A stretch of DNA of 64,000 nt from Eumeta japonica (lineage: Eukaryota; Arthropoda; Insecta; Lepidoptera; Psychidae): contig BGZK01000099.1 of assembly GCA_005406025.1 (NCBI GenBank), positions 372,001-436,000 of the forward strand, given 5' to 3'. Shown here piece after piece: positions 1 to 12,822 of this stretch. Each line of letters begins with the position of its first letter. Position 1 is the first letter of the stretch. The notes below the pieces were generated by a model. That model was not told the origin of the DNA and did not search any database. It was given only the letters and a program-made list of their open reading frames with translations. Both the position numbers and the translations under genes were made by a program.

Positions 1-868
1 TCATGTCCGTCTGTCCGTATGTCACAGGCATTTTACCCAAAAACTACAAAATTTATATTGATTAAATTTGAAGTATAAAAGTCTCGTATATGCTCCTTAT
101 TTTGGTAGTCAAATTACAAAATAAATATTTTTTAGGAGGCATTTCCATATATGTAAAAGAAGCTGAAAAAATTTTTTTCAGTAAACATCAACATGTGGCA
201 CATATTTCGCACAGTTCTTTTATAAACACTAAGGTTTCTAAGCAGTTTTCTTTTGACTAAGTAAATATATTCGGAAATAATCTCTCCGAAAGTAGGATCA
301 ATTGTTTCTACTGCCCCTTTACCTTATAAACCACATGTCCAAAAAATATGAAAAAAAAAAAATACAAAGGTAAAAATTAATAAAAACTTTCAAGGAAAAT
401 TATTTTCAAGATGATCAGATATACCGTTTTTGAATTATTGCTAAGAAACTGCGTTTTTTAACAAAAGGACGTAAATACCATGAAGATACACTCTTGCTGG
501 TGCACTTTTTCAAATCGCATTTTTAAATTTTAAGATTGTAGCAAGTGTTTTAATGTACTTTAAACTTAACACATAATTATGTATTCAGGTAAATACATTA
601 AAATAGTAATGCATTATATTGAAGCCATTTAATTGTAATAGAATATACTTAATATGAACTTTGTACAAAAGATTGTCACATAATTATTTATCAAACCTAT
701 TGTTTACCCCTTCAAACCAAACAAAGAGCATTAGTATATACCTAACTATCCAAACTTGCACAATACGAATCTAATACAAAATTCCTTCAGTATATAGTGC
801 ATTTCTTTGTAGTAACGTATACGGAACCCCACACTGAGTAGGTTCCGACGTGATCTTGGCCGGTTTTT
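1..868 (+). repeat. Lepidopteran-type dispersed repeat, long copy, 5' end possibly cut by the window edge
   Basis: The block opens with a TGTCCGTCTGTCCG run and holds a GGAAATAATCTCTCCGAAAG segment at 273-292. It ends with ACGGAACCCC (821-830) followed by ATCTTGGCCGGTTTTTT up to 868. From memory, this order of landmarks is a very common lepidopteran interspersed repeat; I cannot name its class with confidence. A second long copy lies at 7069-7850, and shorter pieces occur elsewhere in the window. No coding capacity is seen. Confidence 0.6.
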
Positions 869-2365
869 TAAAAAAATACTGGTTACGTCGATGTTTTTGA
901 AAATGTCAATTTAAAAAATATAAGATATTTGTTATTAATGCGAAAAACCATTTTCCACTTTTTATTTTTAGATATTGGTCATAATCTTGTCTTCTTGGAC
1001 CGGCTTTTATGTAGACGGCATACTTTTTTGAAAGAACAAATAAATTTGATTAAGTCAATTAATTATAAATTAATGAAAATTAATACTTTTTTAATATGCA
1101 ACTTATTAATTTCTTTATTCAAATCGATTCAATTGAATTGAAATTAAAAGTAATTACATATGAAAAAAACGATGTCTTATATCAAATATAGAATTTTGAC
1201 TTCTACACATAAAAGAAGTTATCATAATTATATTAAGTCGAATTAATCATAGTGTTGTATGTATATTTTGGTTAAGATTTTGTGTTTATAGATATGATTA
1301 TTTCTCATGTCGCTGTTATAAAACCAATTTAATAATGGCGATCGGATAACTTCGTGTTTCCGAACGTGACCGACGAATGTTACCTGTGCGTGCGCATACA
1401 GCGGAGACAAGATAATCACCCATCAGGTAAATTCTACGTTATGGTGAATAGAATTGTCGCGCGCCTTGGGCTTACGTCATTTTTATATCATAACGACATC
1501 GATTTAGTGGTTTTGAGTTTACAGAATTGTGTTTGTGACAGATCTCGTGTGTATTAAGAGATATGAAGATAGACAACGAGTATTGTTAAGTCGGTTCAGG
1601 CTTATTCAAGTTTGTTTCGGTCAGCCGTCTAAGAAACATGAGACGAGTGCAACATAAAAGATATGATATCTCAGCGCCTCTTACCTTTGACTATCTTTTC
1701 CTTAAGTCATTTCACAACACAACAATAAACCTAGATAGCCCTTATCAGTGACTGATAGTGTGTCACCGGCGCATTTTCGTAGATCGATTTTCTGAGGGCC
1801 TAGGTATGTTTGCAACAACAGGTTGCAGATAATCAATAAAATAGTTAACGCAATATTGTAGTGTATAACTATGTTCCGCGCATCTATATCTTTTAATATG
1901 TGACAACCAGTTAATACAGGTAGTTTGTTGGTCTGTCTGAGTTCAGGAATTACGATGATGTCATTATGAGCAGACTAGATAAATAAACGAGAAACTAAGT
2001 TATTCTTATACATAAATTAATATATAATGAAATGACCGAGATTTGTATTTTAGCTCGAAATATGTTATACAAAATTTATGAAAAGGATATATTTTTTGTA
2101 TAATATACTTTAAATAGCACTAGTCAAAAATATGCATAAGTGGCCGCCAATGGTATTGAGTGGTAATATGATCAATTGATCATACACGTAATATATATGT
2201 ATATTGCAGAAGAGTAAAATGAATAATAAAACTACTTTTTGTTTAATGCTGATTTTTTAATTTTTAAACAAGACGAATATATTACAATATATTACAGTGC
2301 AATTTTAAAATATATTACGGAACCCTCATCGTGCGTATAAATCACACTTGTCGCGTTTTTTGCTT

Positions 2366-2412
2366 CGAATGAATAATACAAAAAAAAATGACTTTTTTAT
2401 ATTATTCATTCG
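2366..2412. repeat. Hairpin, 13-bp perfect arms
   Basis: CGAATGAATAATA (2366-2378) is repeated in inverted orientation as TATTATTCATTCG (2400-2412), with a 21-nt A/T-rich spacer. No flanking gene explains it. A smaller palindrome, CTACTAGATA / TATCTAGTAG with a 2-nt centre, lies at 2855-2876. Confidence 0.6.
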
Positions 2413-4855
2413 TGATGAAAGTGTACTATTTTACTTAATTATCTAAGCAAGGTATCCTTTAGAACAGGTACGGGCAACCTTTGACATGTTGTGGGCCAAA
2501 CTTTAGTGTGCAAATACGTTTGCGGGCCGCGTTCAAAACTAGCGTATTTTAAAGTAGTGTGTTTTATATAAAAGTATATTATTTAAAGTAAAGTATATTA
2601 TATAAAAGTTATTATAGTATATCCTTTAAAGTAAATATAAATACTAGTAAAAATAAATAAGTTAAAAACTGCAGAGAAAAATGCAACCTTACTTCTGCTA
2701 GTACAACAACGAGTTCATGTAATACATTTCTCAAATATTATTCCAATTAACCGTATCTCATTATAAAAATCTATAGACTTACAACTACTTACGTTGAACA
2801 TGAAAGAGATTAAGGCTCGACTCGGCGTGAGATATTTATCTACGGCGCCTATTTCTACTAGATATTTATCTAGTAGGAAAACGAACTCACGAGTTTTTTT
2901 TTTCATATCTAATCCAATGACAAAAATACGCGAGTTACACTATAAAAGTTCATATCGACGATGTAACAGGATAAGATGATTTTGAACTGTCAATATTTAA
3001 CGACTACGTGAAATGTAATACTGCGTGAAACGAACTTTTAAAACGACACACTTTTTTTGACAGATTTTAATCACGGTTAAAAATTACTGTCAAAAGTTAT
3101 TTGTCTATGAAAATGTACTCAAATTGTTTCGTGCTAATGAATCCTATTAGAATGTAAAAGTAAAGAAAAAAATTATAAGGATGAGCCGTATAGTATAAAA
3201 TAATTTTTCCTTAAATAATCTTTAAGTTTTTAATTTTTTTTTGTTTTGTAAAAAACAATTCAACTCCGGATAAAAATGATGCATTACTTTGCCGTTGTGT
3301 GTAGTAATATTTTAGACCTAGTCGTATCCGCGACTTTGTACACGTCAAATTTATATTTAAAAATCAATTCATTTTCCGCGAGCCGCTTTTAATGAATAAA
3401 TTCTACATCTTGTCTCAACCCACGCTCAAGAAAACCCCATCAGAAACAGATAGACAAACTTCCTAAAAATAGTCAGATCGTATTCAGTTGCACTCCCCAC
3501 GTCATCTGCAATCAGTTTTTTGGCAATCGTTTTCGACGCACAGACAATACGGTTCCTTATACACACACAGTTTTATTATACACGTAGACCGTTTCTATCG
3601 ACATAACGGCCGGAAATGTCGCGGACAAGTTCTACAACGTGTTCATATTTTTCTTCGGATCGCTTTAATCTCATATTGTGTTCTAGATTTTTTTTTAAAT
3701 AAATATTACACCATTTTTAATGGTTAAATGGTCAAAAGACATAAATATGAAATTGTGATAATTGATGTAATTTATGCTCAACTGTAAAACAAAATTTAAT
3801 ATTTATCTACAAGCAAAACACACTTGTTTGCCGTTCAATTCATTGATGTAGCATTATTGTAACACAAAAAGGCCATGTCGACCAAAGTACACAACATTAT
3901 GCTAATGCTGTTTTAAAATCCCACCGTTCGGCCTGAAATTTTTGAAACGTTTTTGCGAATGGCAACTTTGTCTATTTTACCATCCGCGCCTATTCTTCTT
4001 AATTGTATTCATTTAAGTGAACTAAATTCGGCCAGTTACGTTATTCACGGAGTCTTCTAACCTTGATATCGTAAGATGAATAAATTAAACGTATTCAATG
4101 TATGAATAATTCATGGTATCATAGCCCTAAAATGGTACGGGCTAAGTAGAAGGGAAGTGCGCATGGCACGTACATCTATAAGGTATCAGGGGTCACTCAC
4201 TTTAGCGGGTTTGAGCCTTGCCAATTTTGGGGAGATTATATACAGAGTATGTTGAACGTTATTCCTTCGGGATAAAGCCTAATGTTGAATAACAACAAAG
4301 TCCTTTTTTTTCAACACTATTAATATAAAATTAGTAATGTTTCAGAATATATATTTTAAAAATAACGTGACTATTTACATATACGATTAATAATTTATAT
4401 TTATTTCACTAAGTATTTTCTACGAAAACCGATTGACAAACAGCGGCTTTTTCTATTTATACCCGCGCTTTTCGCAAGCACCGGCGAAAATCTAGGGAAA
4501 GGGGTCAAAGAGGCAGTCTTACGAAAACTAAACACGAATCGGTTATTGAAGAGATTTATTTGTTTGCTTACTTGTGCGAAATATTCGACGACCGGTATTT
4601 TCAAGTTTAAATATATTCTTAATTTTATTAAATAAACCGCAAATCGACAGAATAAATAAACACGTACTTGCAAATGTATCGGTACTTTCTTTACCGGGGC
4701 GGCCATATCTTCAACTCGCACAGCCACACGTTTGCGAAATGCCGGTGCGGTTACTCCAATGGACAATTTTTAAAACACAACTCATCCAAAGCGACGCGTA
4801 ACGCCTACTGATTATGAATTTTTTCCCCATCGAATTCACAATACACCCCCGGCCC

Positions 4856-4865
4856 GCGCATGCGT
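4856..4865. promoter_or_regulatory. NRF-1/Ewg-like site GCGCATGCGT
   Basis: The decamer matches the palindromic NRF-1 (insect Erect wing) consensus GCGCATGCGC at 9 of 10 positions. It sits in a locally GC-rich patch (about 4840-4900). Such sites mark many promoters, so a noncoding first exon of the peptidase gene or a neighbouring promoter is possible. A single site is weak evidence. Confidence 0.2.
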
Positions 4866-6439
4866 CTGATAACGCTGTTTTGCCGTTGCGTCGGATTTGT
4901 GAACAAAAAGAAAAACCTATCGGTTTAATAGGTCACAAAGTTGTCAGTAGAGGGCGCTGTTTTGAATTTTTAGTTTGATTCATTTATCTTTAAAAGAGAC
5001 ATTGTGTTCTTAACCAACTCATGTTATTGCAGTTTTAAAGGTGTTCAAGTTACTAATTTTTTGGTGATAAAATTGATATTATGTAAAATCATAAAAAACT
5101 TGACATGGATAAACTTTTTCATAGATAATAAGAGATGTCACTGCAATCCAATAAGTAATCAGTAAAATAGAACTTGACTTTTTAAAACGTCACTTTTATG
5201 CGTTTTTTATTTTCAATTTTTATTTTGTAAAAAGTGCATAGTTTTCTGATTTTATATTTAATCATTAGCAGGTCATTTACATTATACTATGCGAAAGTAA
5301 AATTCCTTTAAAACGATAGCTTAAAAATGCCCTCACAAGCTTTCTAGTCGAACTGATGACTGGGCGTGTTTTCAGATTGTAACACCAGATAGCGCTATCC
5401 AACTGCGAATTTCGGATCATTATAAGCTCAAAAGCTATCGAATCAGATAAAATCATGAAGGAACTAGTGAAATACGCGTTCCGCGCTCACATAATTACAA
5501 GGTTTTCTTAAAGTAACGACGCGTTGCGTTAACATACAAAAACGTCGGCTTGTGTATTTAGACAACCGCGTCTTTCAGTTTGCCCCTATGCCAACACTAT
5601 ATTTTAAACCCGGATTCACGGTAAACCATACCTGTATATATTTTGTAAATCGTATAAATAGATGTATCGCACTTGGATGATATTTTTGAAAAACTGTGCC
5701 GCTTCGCTTTAAAAGACGTATAAATAATTCGAACGCTCGAAGGGCTTTCTGTGAATAATGCCTTTTTTTTAGCTTTCTGTGTAAGTACATACGAAATAAG
5801 CTTACAGCTTGTTCTGTTTCTTTTCAGATATAAGTGCGTTTTTATTGTACAAATGGCTGCTCTGTGTTGTTTGTTTGGTATGTAAGCTTTTCATGTCACT
5901 GTTGTTGTTTTGTTTTTTATTTCGCTTGTATTATGCCTGAAATTCAGGCCATCAGCTCAGTACTTGCATATCTTATACCCTGTTACTATTGATTTAAGTC
6001 TCTAATTGTTGTTACAAATTAAAATATGTAGTGCCGAGTAATTATTTTTTTGTTATTTGTCATTTAACTATTTATTAAGTGTTATAAAATTACATTTAAC
6101 TAGACTTTGGTATTTTTTTTTATTCGGTGACACAATTTTTATCTGTGTTTTTTACGGGGTAAATGAATTTTTAATTATTGATCAATTAAAATATACAATA
6201 AATGTAATTAAATATAGTTTATTATTAAGTATTTCATAACCAGATAATCACGCAGCTGCTACTTTTTTCATTTTCATCGCTGTTACAATCAAATAGGCCT
6301 AATAAACTTGTATGAATTGATACGTCAAATTGATAATTTGTGAATTCCTCTAAAGAATCCGATCCCTAACCTAACCAGATGTTTTTTGAAGGTGGTTTTT
6401 ATATTTCTGCAAATCTTTTTGATTGTTTCAAAAATATAT

Positions 6440-6520
6440 ATATTTTATGTTCCATACCTCGAAAAGAACCTTTTCATGATCATTTTGTTGTCCGTCTGTC
6501 TATCAAGGCTCTTTTTCTCA
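6440..6520 (+). repeat. Fragment of the dispersed repeat (GTCCGTCTGTC region)
   Basis: CGAAAAGAACCTTTTCATG followed by TTGTTGTCCGTCTGTCTATC resembles the 5' part of the repeat family seen at 1-868 and 7069-7850. No matching tail was identified nearby, so it is a truncated or decayed copy. Confidence 0.45.
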
Positions 6521-6808
6521 GAAATGCGTGGTTATCGAGTTGAAATGACATCGGATATTTAGAATTGTCGTTTAGTTTTTAAGTCATCGCAATAAAAAAA
6601 CGGCCATTTATAAGATTTTTAACTTGAATCTATGAAAATTTAAGATTTTTGGAATGTCGAACATTCGTTTAAAAAGTATTCCTAAAATTTTTTGAATGAA
6701 GAAAAAAATTTTTCGGGTTTCCCACACTGATATTTCGCCGGTCTAATATAGAAAACGGGCAAAAACCGTCGAGACTTTTGATGGATGAAATTGATGGATA
6801 TCTCCTTA

Positions 6809-7004
6809 CGTACATAATTACTGTACAACGCACGAAATTCTGCCGCTGGGAAGTTAGTCACGAAAGCGTCGCAATGGCATAAAACAGGAACGCGGGGGAG
6901 GAGAGGGAAAGGTCGGGGAGGGTTGTACCTGTGCATTGTATCATTCGCAGACAAATCAGAGCGGCAGAATTTCGTGCGTTGTATTGTAAATGTACATAAT
7001 TACG
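6809..7004. mobile_element. MITE-like element with ~40-bp terminal inverted repeats
   Basis: The left end (6809-6847) contains CAACGCACGAAATTCTGCCG. The right end (6960-7004) contains the inverted counterpart CGGCAGAATTTCGTGCGTTG, and both continue outward into TACATAATTA-type sequence. The centre is GC-rich. A related copy lies at 15588-15745 in the opposite orientation, so this is a family and not a chance palindrome. A target-site duplication was not resolved. Confidence 0.65.
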
Positions 7005-7068
7005 CTAAGCTACGTGCGTACGTAATTGAGTCAGAGTGAGAGTCATATTCGCACTTATCTGATGTATC

Positions 7069-7850
7069 TTTAGAGTTCCATGGTCAACACGGAACCCTTA
7101 TAGTTTCGCCACGTGCGTCCGTCCGTCCGTCCGTCCGTCTGTCTTATTAAAAAACTGTAATTTGGTATGGGTATATGATGATGCCGCTAAAGTGGTCAAG
7201 TAAAATCAAAAAAAAATTGGAATACTTCTCGTACACGTGTGTGTGGGGATGTTTTTTTTTCGTTTAGCCCATGATGTGGGATTTCTTTGGATAGCTCATT
7301 CAAAAGCACTGCGAGTACGTGAAAACTGTTTTTCGATTTAGTTATTAGTTTGAGGAATATTAAGCTTTAAAGTGCTAATTTTTTGTTAGAGTCAAGTGTT
7401 CCCCTCTACCATGTTATTCTCATATATGTGCGAAAATTCACAGCCTAGTATTTATAAGCAGGATATGAGGATAACTACCGCATTTAAACAGGCTTTACAA
7501 GTTAACGAGTGACAATTGATCAACCTGAAATGTACTCGAATAAGTGAAAACCAAGATTTAGTACAATGTTCACTGAAAACTACTTAGATAACATTGCTGG
7601 TTTAGTAAAATAGGTAGTAAATATAACCTTATGAACCGTGTAAAATTATGGAAATACAAAATCATAACATCCTTTACAGTCATCCTGCGTGGGTCCGTTT
7701 TTACAGGTTATTAGCCGTTAATCGGTGAACCCAATTAGTAGTATCGTAGTATCAAACAAAGCGCCCTCTTCTAAGTCCGCATATTTTGATGGGTGACTGC
7801 GGAACCCTAAACCGCGCGTGGTTTGACACTTATTAGGCCGATTTTATAAT
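7069..7850 (+). repeat. Lepidopteran-type dispersed repeat, second long copy
   Basis: It has the same layout as 1-868: ACGGAACCC near the start, TAGTTTCGCC then a GTCC run (7116-7143), AAAAACTGTAATTTGG, a segment around GTTTAGCCCATGATG, and a tail of CGGAACCCTAAACCGCGCG followed by TTAGGCCGATTTT. The tail differs in sequence from the first copy, which suggests old, divergent insertions. Confidence 0.6.
7116..7143. repeat. (GTCC)n microsatellite
   Basis: About seven GTCC/GTCT units in a row, at the position where the dispersed repeat normally carries a shorter GTCCGTC run. It is probably a local expansion of that run. Confidence 0.85.
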
Positions 7851-8348
7851 TACGTCTACACACGACAAATATGACATTGTTTAATATTAGCTATCAGTCA
7901 ACAACCCTAACCACGACAGCATTCGCTGAAAAAACTCGAAAGTATCTAAGAATCGAGTTTATCGCATACGGAAATGGCAACACTCATTCGGAGGCAAACA
8001 GTGGAGAATGTAAACAAATTATTGGACTATTTCAGTGAATTGACTACAGATAAACGCGTTTTACAGTTGCCGAAAATGGATTTCACACGTGACCATTCGC
8101 TCCACACATCTCTGCCCATACAAAAGGAAAACATTAAGCTGTAGACTTGAATAAAGGTTGTAATTATTTATATTAATATCGTATGTTTTAACGGTGTTTA
8201 CTGAAGTAAATATAAAAAAGTATTGCACTAATATAAAATAGTATTTTCAGTTGGTAACGAACTGTTTTCATATGGAAGATTAGTAGTTTTTGACCCTAAA
8301 ATATAAATACCGCTTTTACTTTGTATCATATAATAACATACATAAAGT

Positions 8349-8530
8349 AAAGGTCTCACTCACCATCTCCTTTTAATCACACTTTTAACAAAAAGTCGCT
8401 TTTAAAGTTAATTTCACGTTCCACGTCCTCCTTTTAACGGTCTTTAGCCCTAACTGGAACGCAAAATTAATTTTAAAAGTGACCTTTTGTTAAAAGCGAG
8501 TTTAAAAGGAGACTGTGTGAGAGGTCCTAA
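8349..8530. mobile_element. MITE with ~65-bp inverted repeats, possible TAA target duplication
   Basis: The left arm 8349-8413 (with CATCTCCTTTTAA and CTTTTAACAAAAAGTC) pairs with the right arm 8463-8530 (with CTTTTGTTAAAAGCGAG and TTAAAAGGAGACTG). TAA flanks both ends, which is compatible with a PIF/Harbinger-type 3-bp duplication. The 49-nt centre has no coding potential. Confidence 0.6.
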
Positions 8531-9045
8531 ATGCGGTAACTATGGCGAAGTCGAAAAAAAATACACTACACACTGTTATGCACATATGCGTAATACGCGT
8601 ATTTACAAAACAGAGCCTCCACATATATTACGAGTGGTCATTTTTAAACGCACTCGTATGCCTTTCCACCATTAATGTAATTAAGTCAAAAAAAATAAAA
8701 AAAGTAACCACCCATTTACATATGAAACTTTTGTGTTAGGCAGTTCAAGAATGTCACCTTTAGACACCCGAACGTTGATACATGTAAAATGGATAAATCT
8801 ATGAGTTCTTCTTGTTGAATGCGTTGGTGCGATGCATTTGTATCCATGATCAATGGCACTTGTTATTTTTGGCCTCTGTGATGTCGTAGCGTGAAATACG
8901 AACTCTAGATTAGACCTGAGGCAAGCTAGCATCTTTTTGAGTAATTTTCAACTTTTCGTTAAGAAAATCGGAAAGTTATTGGTTTTAACCTGTTTTTTTA
9001 AAGTTGAGTTTTCATTAGATCTCAACGTTTTGAGGTCTTAGGAAG

Positions 9046-9960
9046 CTATTTTGACGGTTCCCGCGAGGGTGTCACTATGTCTGTATATATGTGTGTGTGC
9101 ATGTGCGTGAGCATGTGCGTGTGGGTGAGCGTGAGCGTGTGTGTGTGTGTAAGTGTGTAAATCTCTTATAACTTTGGAACAGCTTGACCGATTAGAACTA
9201 AATTTTGTCATTCTAAAGAGTTTCATCTAACTTAGATTTCCCGAAAATTTGAAGAGATTCGGACCAGTAGACTCTAAGAAATCTTAAAAAAAAACAAAAA
9301 AAATTTTGTATAAATGTAATTTTTTTGGAATAACTTTTAAATGGCTTCACCGGTCGGTTTCAAAAACTAATCAGCTCTTAACATCATAAAATCACGTGGT
9401 TTGCATTTTGGCCGGACAAAATCGGATGATTCGTTCGCGAGATATCGTGAACGAAAAAAATCGAAAATAATTATTTTTTAAAAAAATGCCATAATTTTTA
9501 TTTGATCAATTTTTGTTTACAAATTATTTACAGGACTCGTAAAACTGCATCGATTGCTGTTAATCCCGTGAAAATTACTTGAAGTATTCAAAAGTTATAG
9601 CAGATTGAAAACAAAAAAAGAGATACAGTTTCATCAATTCGTTGAAGAAACGTCATTATCGAATTATTTTAAAAACGTATTTTAAATAGTAACTTACAAA
9701 CCACTCGCTAGTTTTTGAAGACTGAGTTTGAAAGTAGCAAAAATTTTCTGGAATGGCCTATACGGTCAACTGTTTTGTCGAATGTTTGAACTCGTAAAGC
9801 TTAAAGATAAGTATTTGAGCTGTGAGAAAACTTTTTGAGCTTTAGGAAATTTGAACTTGATATCATAGCGGGAAGTTTTAGGGATCAACCGACAAAAAAC
9901 TAGCATTTTTTGAGTAAATTTTTTTTATGATTTCATGTTGTTTTACATAGTACAGGGACC
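9046..9960 (+). repeat. Dispersed repeat with internal GT-rich tract
   Basis: It starts with TTTTGACGGTTCCCGCGAGG, then a degenerate GT tract (about 9085-9160), then AACTTTGGAACAGCTTGACC. Later it has TTCGTTCGCGAGATATCGTG and repeated AGCTTAAAG / TTTGAGCTTTAGG motifs. The GAGATATCGT segment and the AGCTT-rich part recur at 42690-43080, so this is a repeat family. The antisense His-Thr-Ala-rich frame over the GT tract is a microsatellite artefact. Confidence 0.5.
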
Positions 9961-10143
9961 AAATACGCATCAAATCTTCATCGTATTCGCTTCAAAACGT
10001 AACATCATTTATAGATTTTTTTTCACAAAATAAAATTTTAACAGTATAATTTTTTTAAGATTCTTTCCAAACCACACATAACCTATACAAATTCTATAAA
10101 TTAAGTTCAAGTTAATTAGATAAGTTCAAAATGTACAAACGCT

Positions 10144-10253
10144 TGTGCGCGCCGATGTAAGACTCATGAAGTTAGTTTCGAATGATAAACTTACGGAAGT
10201 TGCGCGCGCCGATGAGACACTATGAAGTAGGCTTCCAACGAGTGAGTCCTTAA
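10144..10253. repeat. Two imperfect ~55-bp tandem units
   Basis: The unit beginning TTGTGCGCGCCGATG (about 10143) is followed by TTGCGCGCGCCGATG (about 10199). Each continues through a similar ATGAAGT segment and an AACGAGTGAGTCC-like end. It is a diverged two-copy tandem duplication of a GC-rich unit inside AT-rich DNA. Confidence 0.5.
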
Positions 10254-10777
10254 TGCACGTGTTGCATGTTGTAAGCCTAATGTAAACAGATATCGACATG
10301 TAAATAAATAAAAATTTACATTCAAGAATTTTATGAACATGACTGATGTTTACATTGTTAATGTTGGTGTTTTTGTTGATGGTGGTAAAGTTTATTTTTT
10401 ATTGTAACGTCTATTTATTCTTTCACTGCGAAAATTGTATATCAAGATATTGTATATTGATTATATTTACGTGGTTAAAATTTTTCTTATGAACAAAATC
10501 ATCTTTATTAACGACGTAGATCAATCACATATTAGACAATTTTTTGACAGAATAAATGTATGTCATATATTTTTAAATTTCTAAATGGTAATTTTTGATG
10601 AGCCTGAATTTGGCAGGTGTTTACTAAATTCAGAGTTATGTTTTTATATTCATATAACTTCTCACTTGCATATATAATTTTTATACGGTAACACCGCCGA
10701 GAACAGTTGTAAAATTTATCTGCGGTATGTAGCTTCATTGATACTAATCTGTGGAATCGTCACAAAATCGCACCTAA

Positions 10778-10812
10778 CACAGACTAATACCAAGCCTGGT
10801 AATTAGTCTGTG
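10778..10812. repeat. Short-loop hairpin, 15/16-nt arms
   Basis: CACAGACTAATACCA (10778-10792) pairs with TGGTAATTAGTCTGTG (10797-10812) across the 4-nt loop AGCC, with one bulged base. A related ACTAATCTGTGG lies just upstream (10743), suggesting local sequence was copied in inverted orientation. Confidence 0.7.
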
Positions 10813-11055
10813 GTTCTCTGATTAACAATTATTTTAATCTGTGTATGCAACAATATTGCACTTTGCAAGGCATTCTTGAATTATCAATCGCCAATCGTGT
10901 ATCACTCAATTTATGTAGATGTCTGTATTTAAAATTTTCTGTTGGAACAATCGATTCCATCTTATCAGTAATGTTGCTTATCGATAAGATTTATGTTTGA
11001 TTTTGATTTGCACCTTCGAATTCGGCAGGCATTCCTCCGACAAAAAAATGTCGTA

Positions 11056-11112
11056 AACGCCAACTAACTTTAAAGGAAAACTTATTAGTTTTCTTTAAAG
11101 TTAGTTGGCGTT
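11056..11112. repeat. Short-loop hairpin, 26-27-nt arms
   Basis: The arm 11056-11082 (AACGCCAACTAACTTTAAAG...) is repeated in inverted orientation at 11087-11112 (...CTTTAAAGTTAGTTGGCGTT) with a 4-nt loop, TATT. The arms differ by one base deletion only, so the event is recent or maintained. Confidence 0.8.
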
Positions 11113-11619
11113 ACTAGAGTCATTACTACAGCCGCTAGAGTTTTTATAAAACCGTTATTACTAACTATTCACGTTCATTCACGTTTAAAAGACGTGCCTA
11201 TTCACCATATAACTTCCTTACTATCGTTTGTGCACGTCATAATTGTTTTTGTAATTATTATTGTCGAACCAGTACACTCATAAAGGTATTCTGGAATAAT
11301 TATCGGCAAAAACTTGAGTTTTAAACACATTTGTAATTCGTTTTAATAATTTCCTCAATTCCTATATGTACAACGAAGTAGTGGAAATTACTACGAGAGG
11401 GTCATTGAAGAGGAAAACTAATGCTAAAATTTCCGATTTAACGGTTAATTAAACGGGTCGCGGAGTGTGGGGTAGTCAGTGTATTGACGCGGTAATTAGT
11501 TTGTTACTGAGTATATTACAAAGAACTCGTTCGATTCAATATAACAACAGAGAAGCGGCGAGGTAACTACCAAATATAATAATAAATAGCTTGCCAGTAA
11601 TTTAATTGCACTATAATAA

Positions 11620-11901
11620 AATATCTGTTGGAGTAATCCGCGGTGACTTAATTGTTGAGTATCGTTCTCCAGAATAGGATAGATTCAAAAGCCGTTCCAC
11701 TCGATTCTCTGCCGTATGCAATTTAAGAGGCGAGAACGACGATAGCCGGTGAAAACGGCTAGCGAATTTTCCGAAGATGTCTGTCAAGGGATTAGGCACC
11801 ATACGCACCATAGGCAGCACAGAAAAAGGAGAAGATGCACTGTCGCATACTGTATTCACGGCGAAAAATGATTCGAAGTGTATCTGACGCCTCTGTCTCA
11901 C
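11620..11901 (-). other. Unassigned higher-GC block with a 96-codon antisense open frame
   Basis: The minus strand stays open from a Met at 11901 to 11611, across DNA clearly richer in GC than its surroundings. The frame starts MRQRRQIHFESFF and contains FGKFASRFHRLSSFSPLKLH. I see no domain, signal peptide or membrane segment, and no splice partners. It may be a fragment of a repetitive element or of an old coding region on either strand; I cannot assign it. Confidence 0.3.
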
Positions 11902-12822
11902 AGTTTATGATACTATTTTGCAATGTCAAAGAAAAAGAAGGTCAGGGACATTATTTATCATGAGACATTTCAACCAAAATATCATAAGGTTTATTTTTAA
12001 AAGCAAAGAGAACAAGTAAGGGTAAGGATTTTGTTATTGAAAAGCAATAAATCCTATTTTTTACAATTTACACTTGCTATTGTTAAACGAGACATTAATG
12101 GAGAGTTCTAATATCATTTTAAGCCCATTTATTATTGTTTTTTGGTTGAAAGTATGAAAAGAATTGTTGTATATTTTTCTTCATAATAAAGCATAATAAT
12201 CATAAAGCATAGTAATCATCTAAGATTAAAATTAATATGAACCTTTAATTTCATAAAATCGCTGAAAATATACATGAGAGGACTTGATAATTTCTAAAGT
12301 GTATAAAGTATAGTAAAATAAAACTATTTAATTATTTATATAATAATATAATATGATGATTCATTAAACATTAACATATTTTGATGAATATAATACTTAT
12401 ATAATTTGATAAAAAAGTAATTTAAGTATATTAAACATAGATTTTATTGAATAGGTTTAATATATTGCATGATTTCGCTTAATAGGTCATTTTAAGATTT
12501 GTATAAATATAAAAGAAATAATATATAAAAAAATAAAAAAGGCGACTCCATTCGTATAATATCAGTCTCTATTGTTAAGCGACTGAATAATATGACAATG
12601 CAAGAAATACAAGACTGGTGTTGCTTAGGTTTATTTCTTTTAAATTGGTTTATATCTCGACTTTTGATACTACTTTAAATGAATAAACACAAAATACTCA
12701 TTGAATATTTATTATAGTATGTGATTAAGCACCTATTAAGAATAAACTAAATTTTTCTTATCGAAAATAAAAAAAAAATGCCATTATTTTTCATAACTTT
12801 TTACGTGTTATTTTTGCATTTT
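11902..12822. other. Very AT-rich stretch, no recognised feature
   Basis: Low-complexity A/T sequence without supported frames, inverted repeats or repeat-family landmarks. Confidence 0.5.

Larger units (their letters stand above)
869..6439. other. AT-rich stretch with no recognised gene
   Basis: No exon-like reading frame with family similarity was found. Open frames here are short, low in complexity and uncorroborated. A short element-tail-like fragment (ACGGAACCCTCATCGTGCG) lies near 2319-2337. More GC-rich patches at 3480-3640, 4660-4960 and 5340-5560 could hold promoter or 5' UTR sequence, but nothing decisive is visible. TAGAGGGCGCTGTTTT near 4949 resembles a motif common in lepidopteran repeats. 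Confidence 0.5.
10254..11619. other. AT-rich stretch, no recognised gene; two hairpins listed separately
   Basis: No supported exon. Only the palindromes at 10778-10812 and 11056-11112 stand out. Confidence 0.5.

Noticed and set aside
3488..3727. 79-codon + frame starting MHSPRHLQ
   Set aside because: No domain, no signal peptide and no splice support.
4401..4801. Overlapping frames on both strands in a GC-richer patch
   Set aside because: Neither frame has a domain or splice partners. The patch may be regulatory, but this is not provable here.
7081..7143. Possible CRISPR-like or regulatory array of GTCC units
   Set aside because: The units are a 4-bp microsatellite inside a dispersed repeat, with no spacers.
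9038..9226. His/Thr/Ala-rich minus-strand frame
   Set aside because: It is the translation of the degenerate GT tract inside a repeat, with no gene context.
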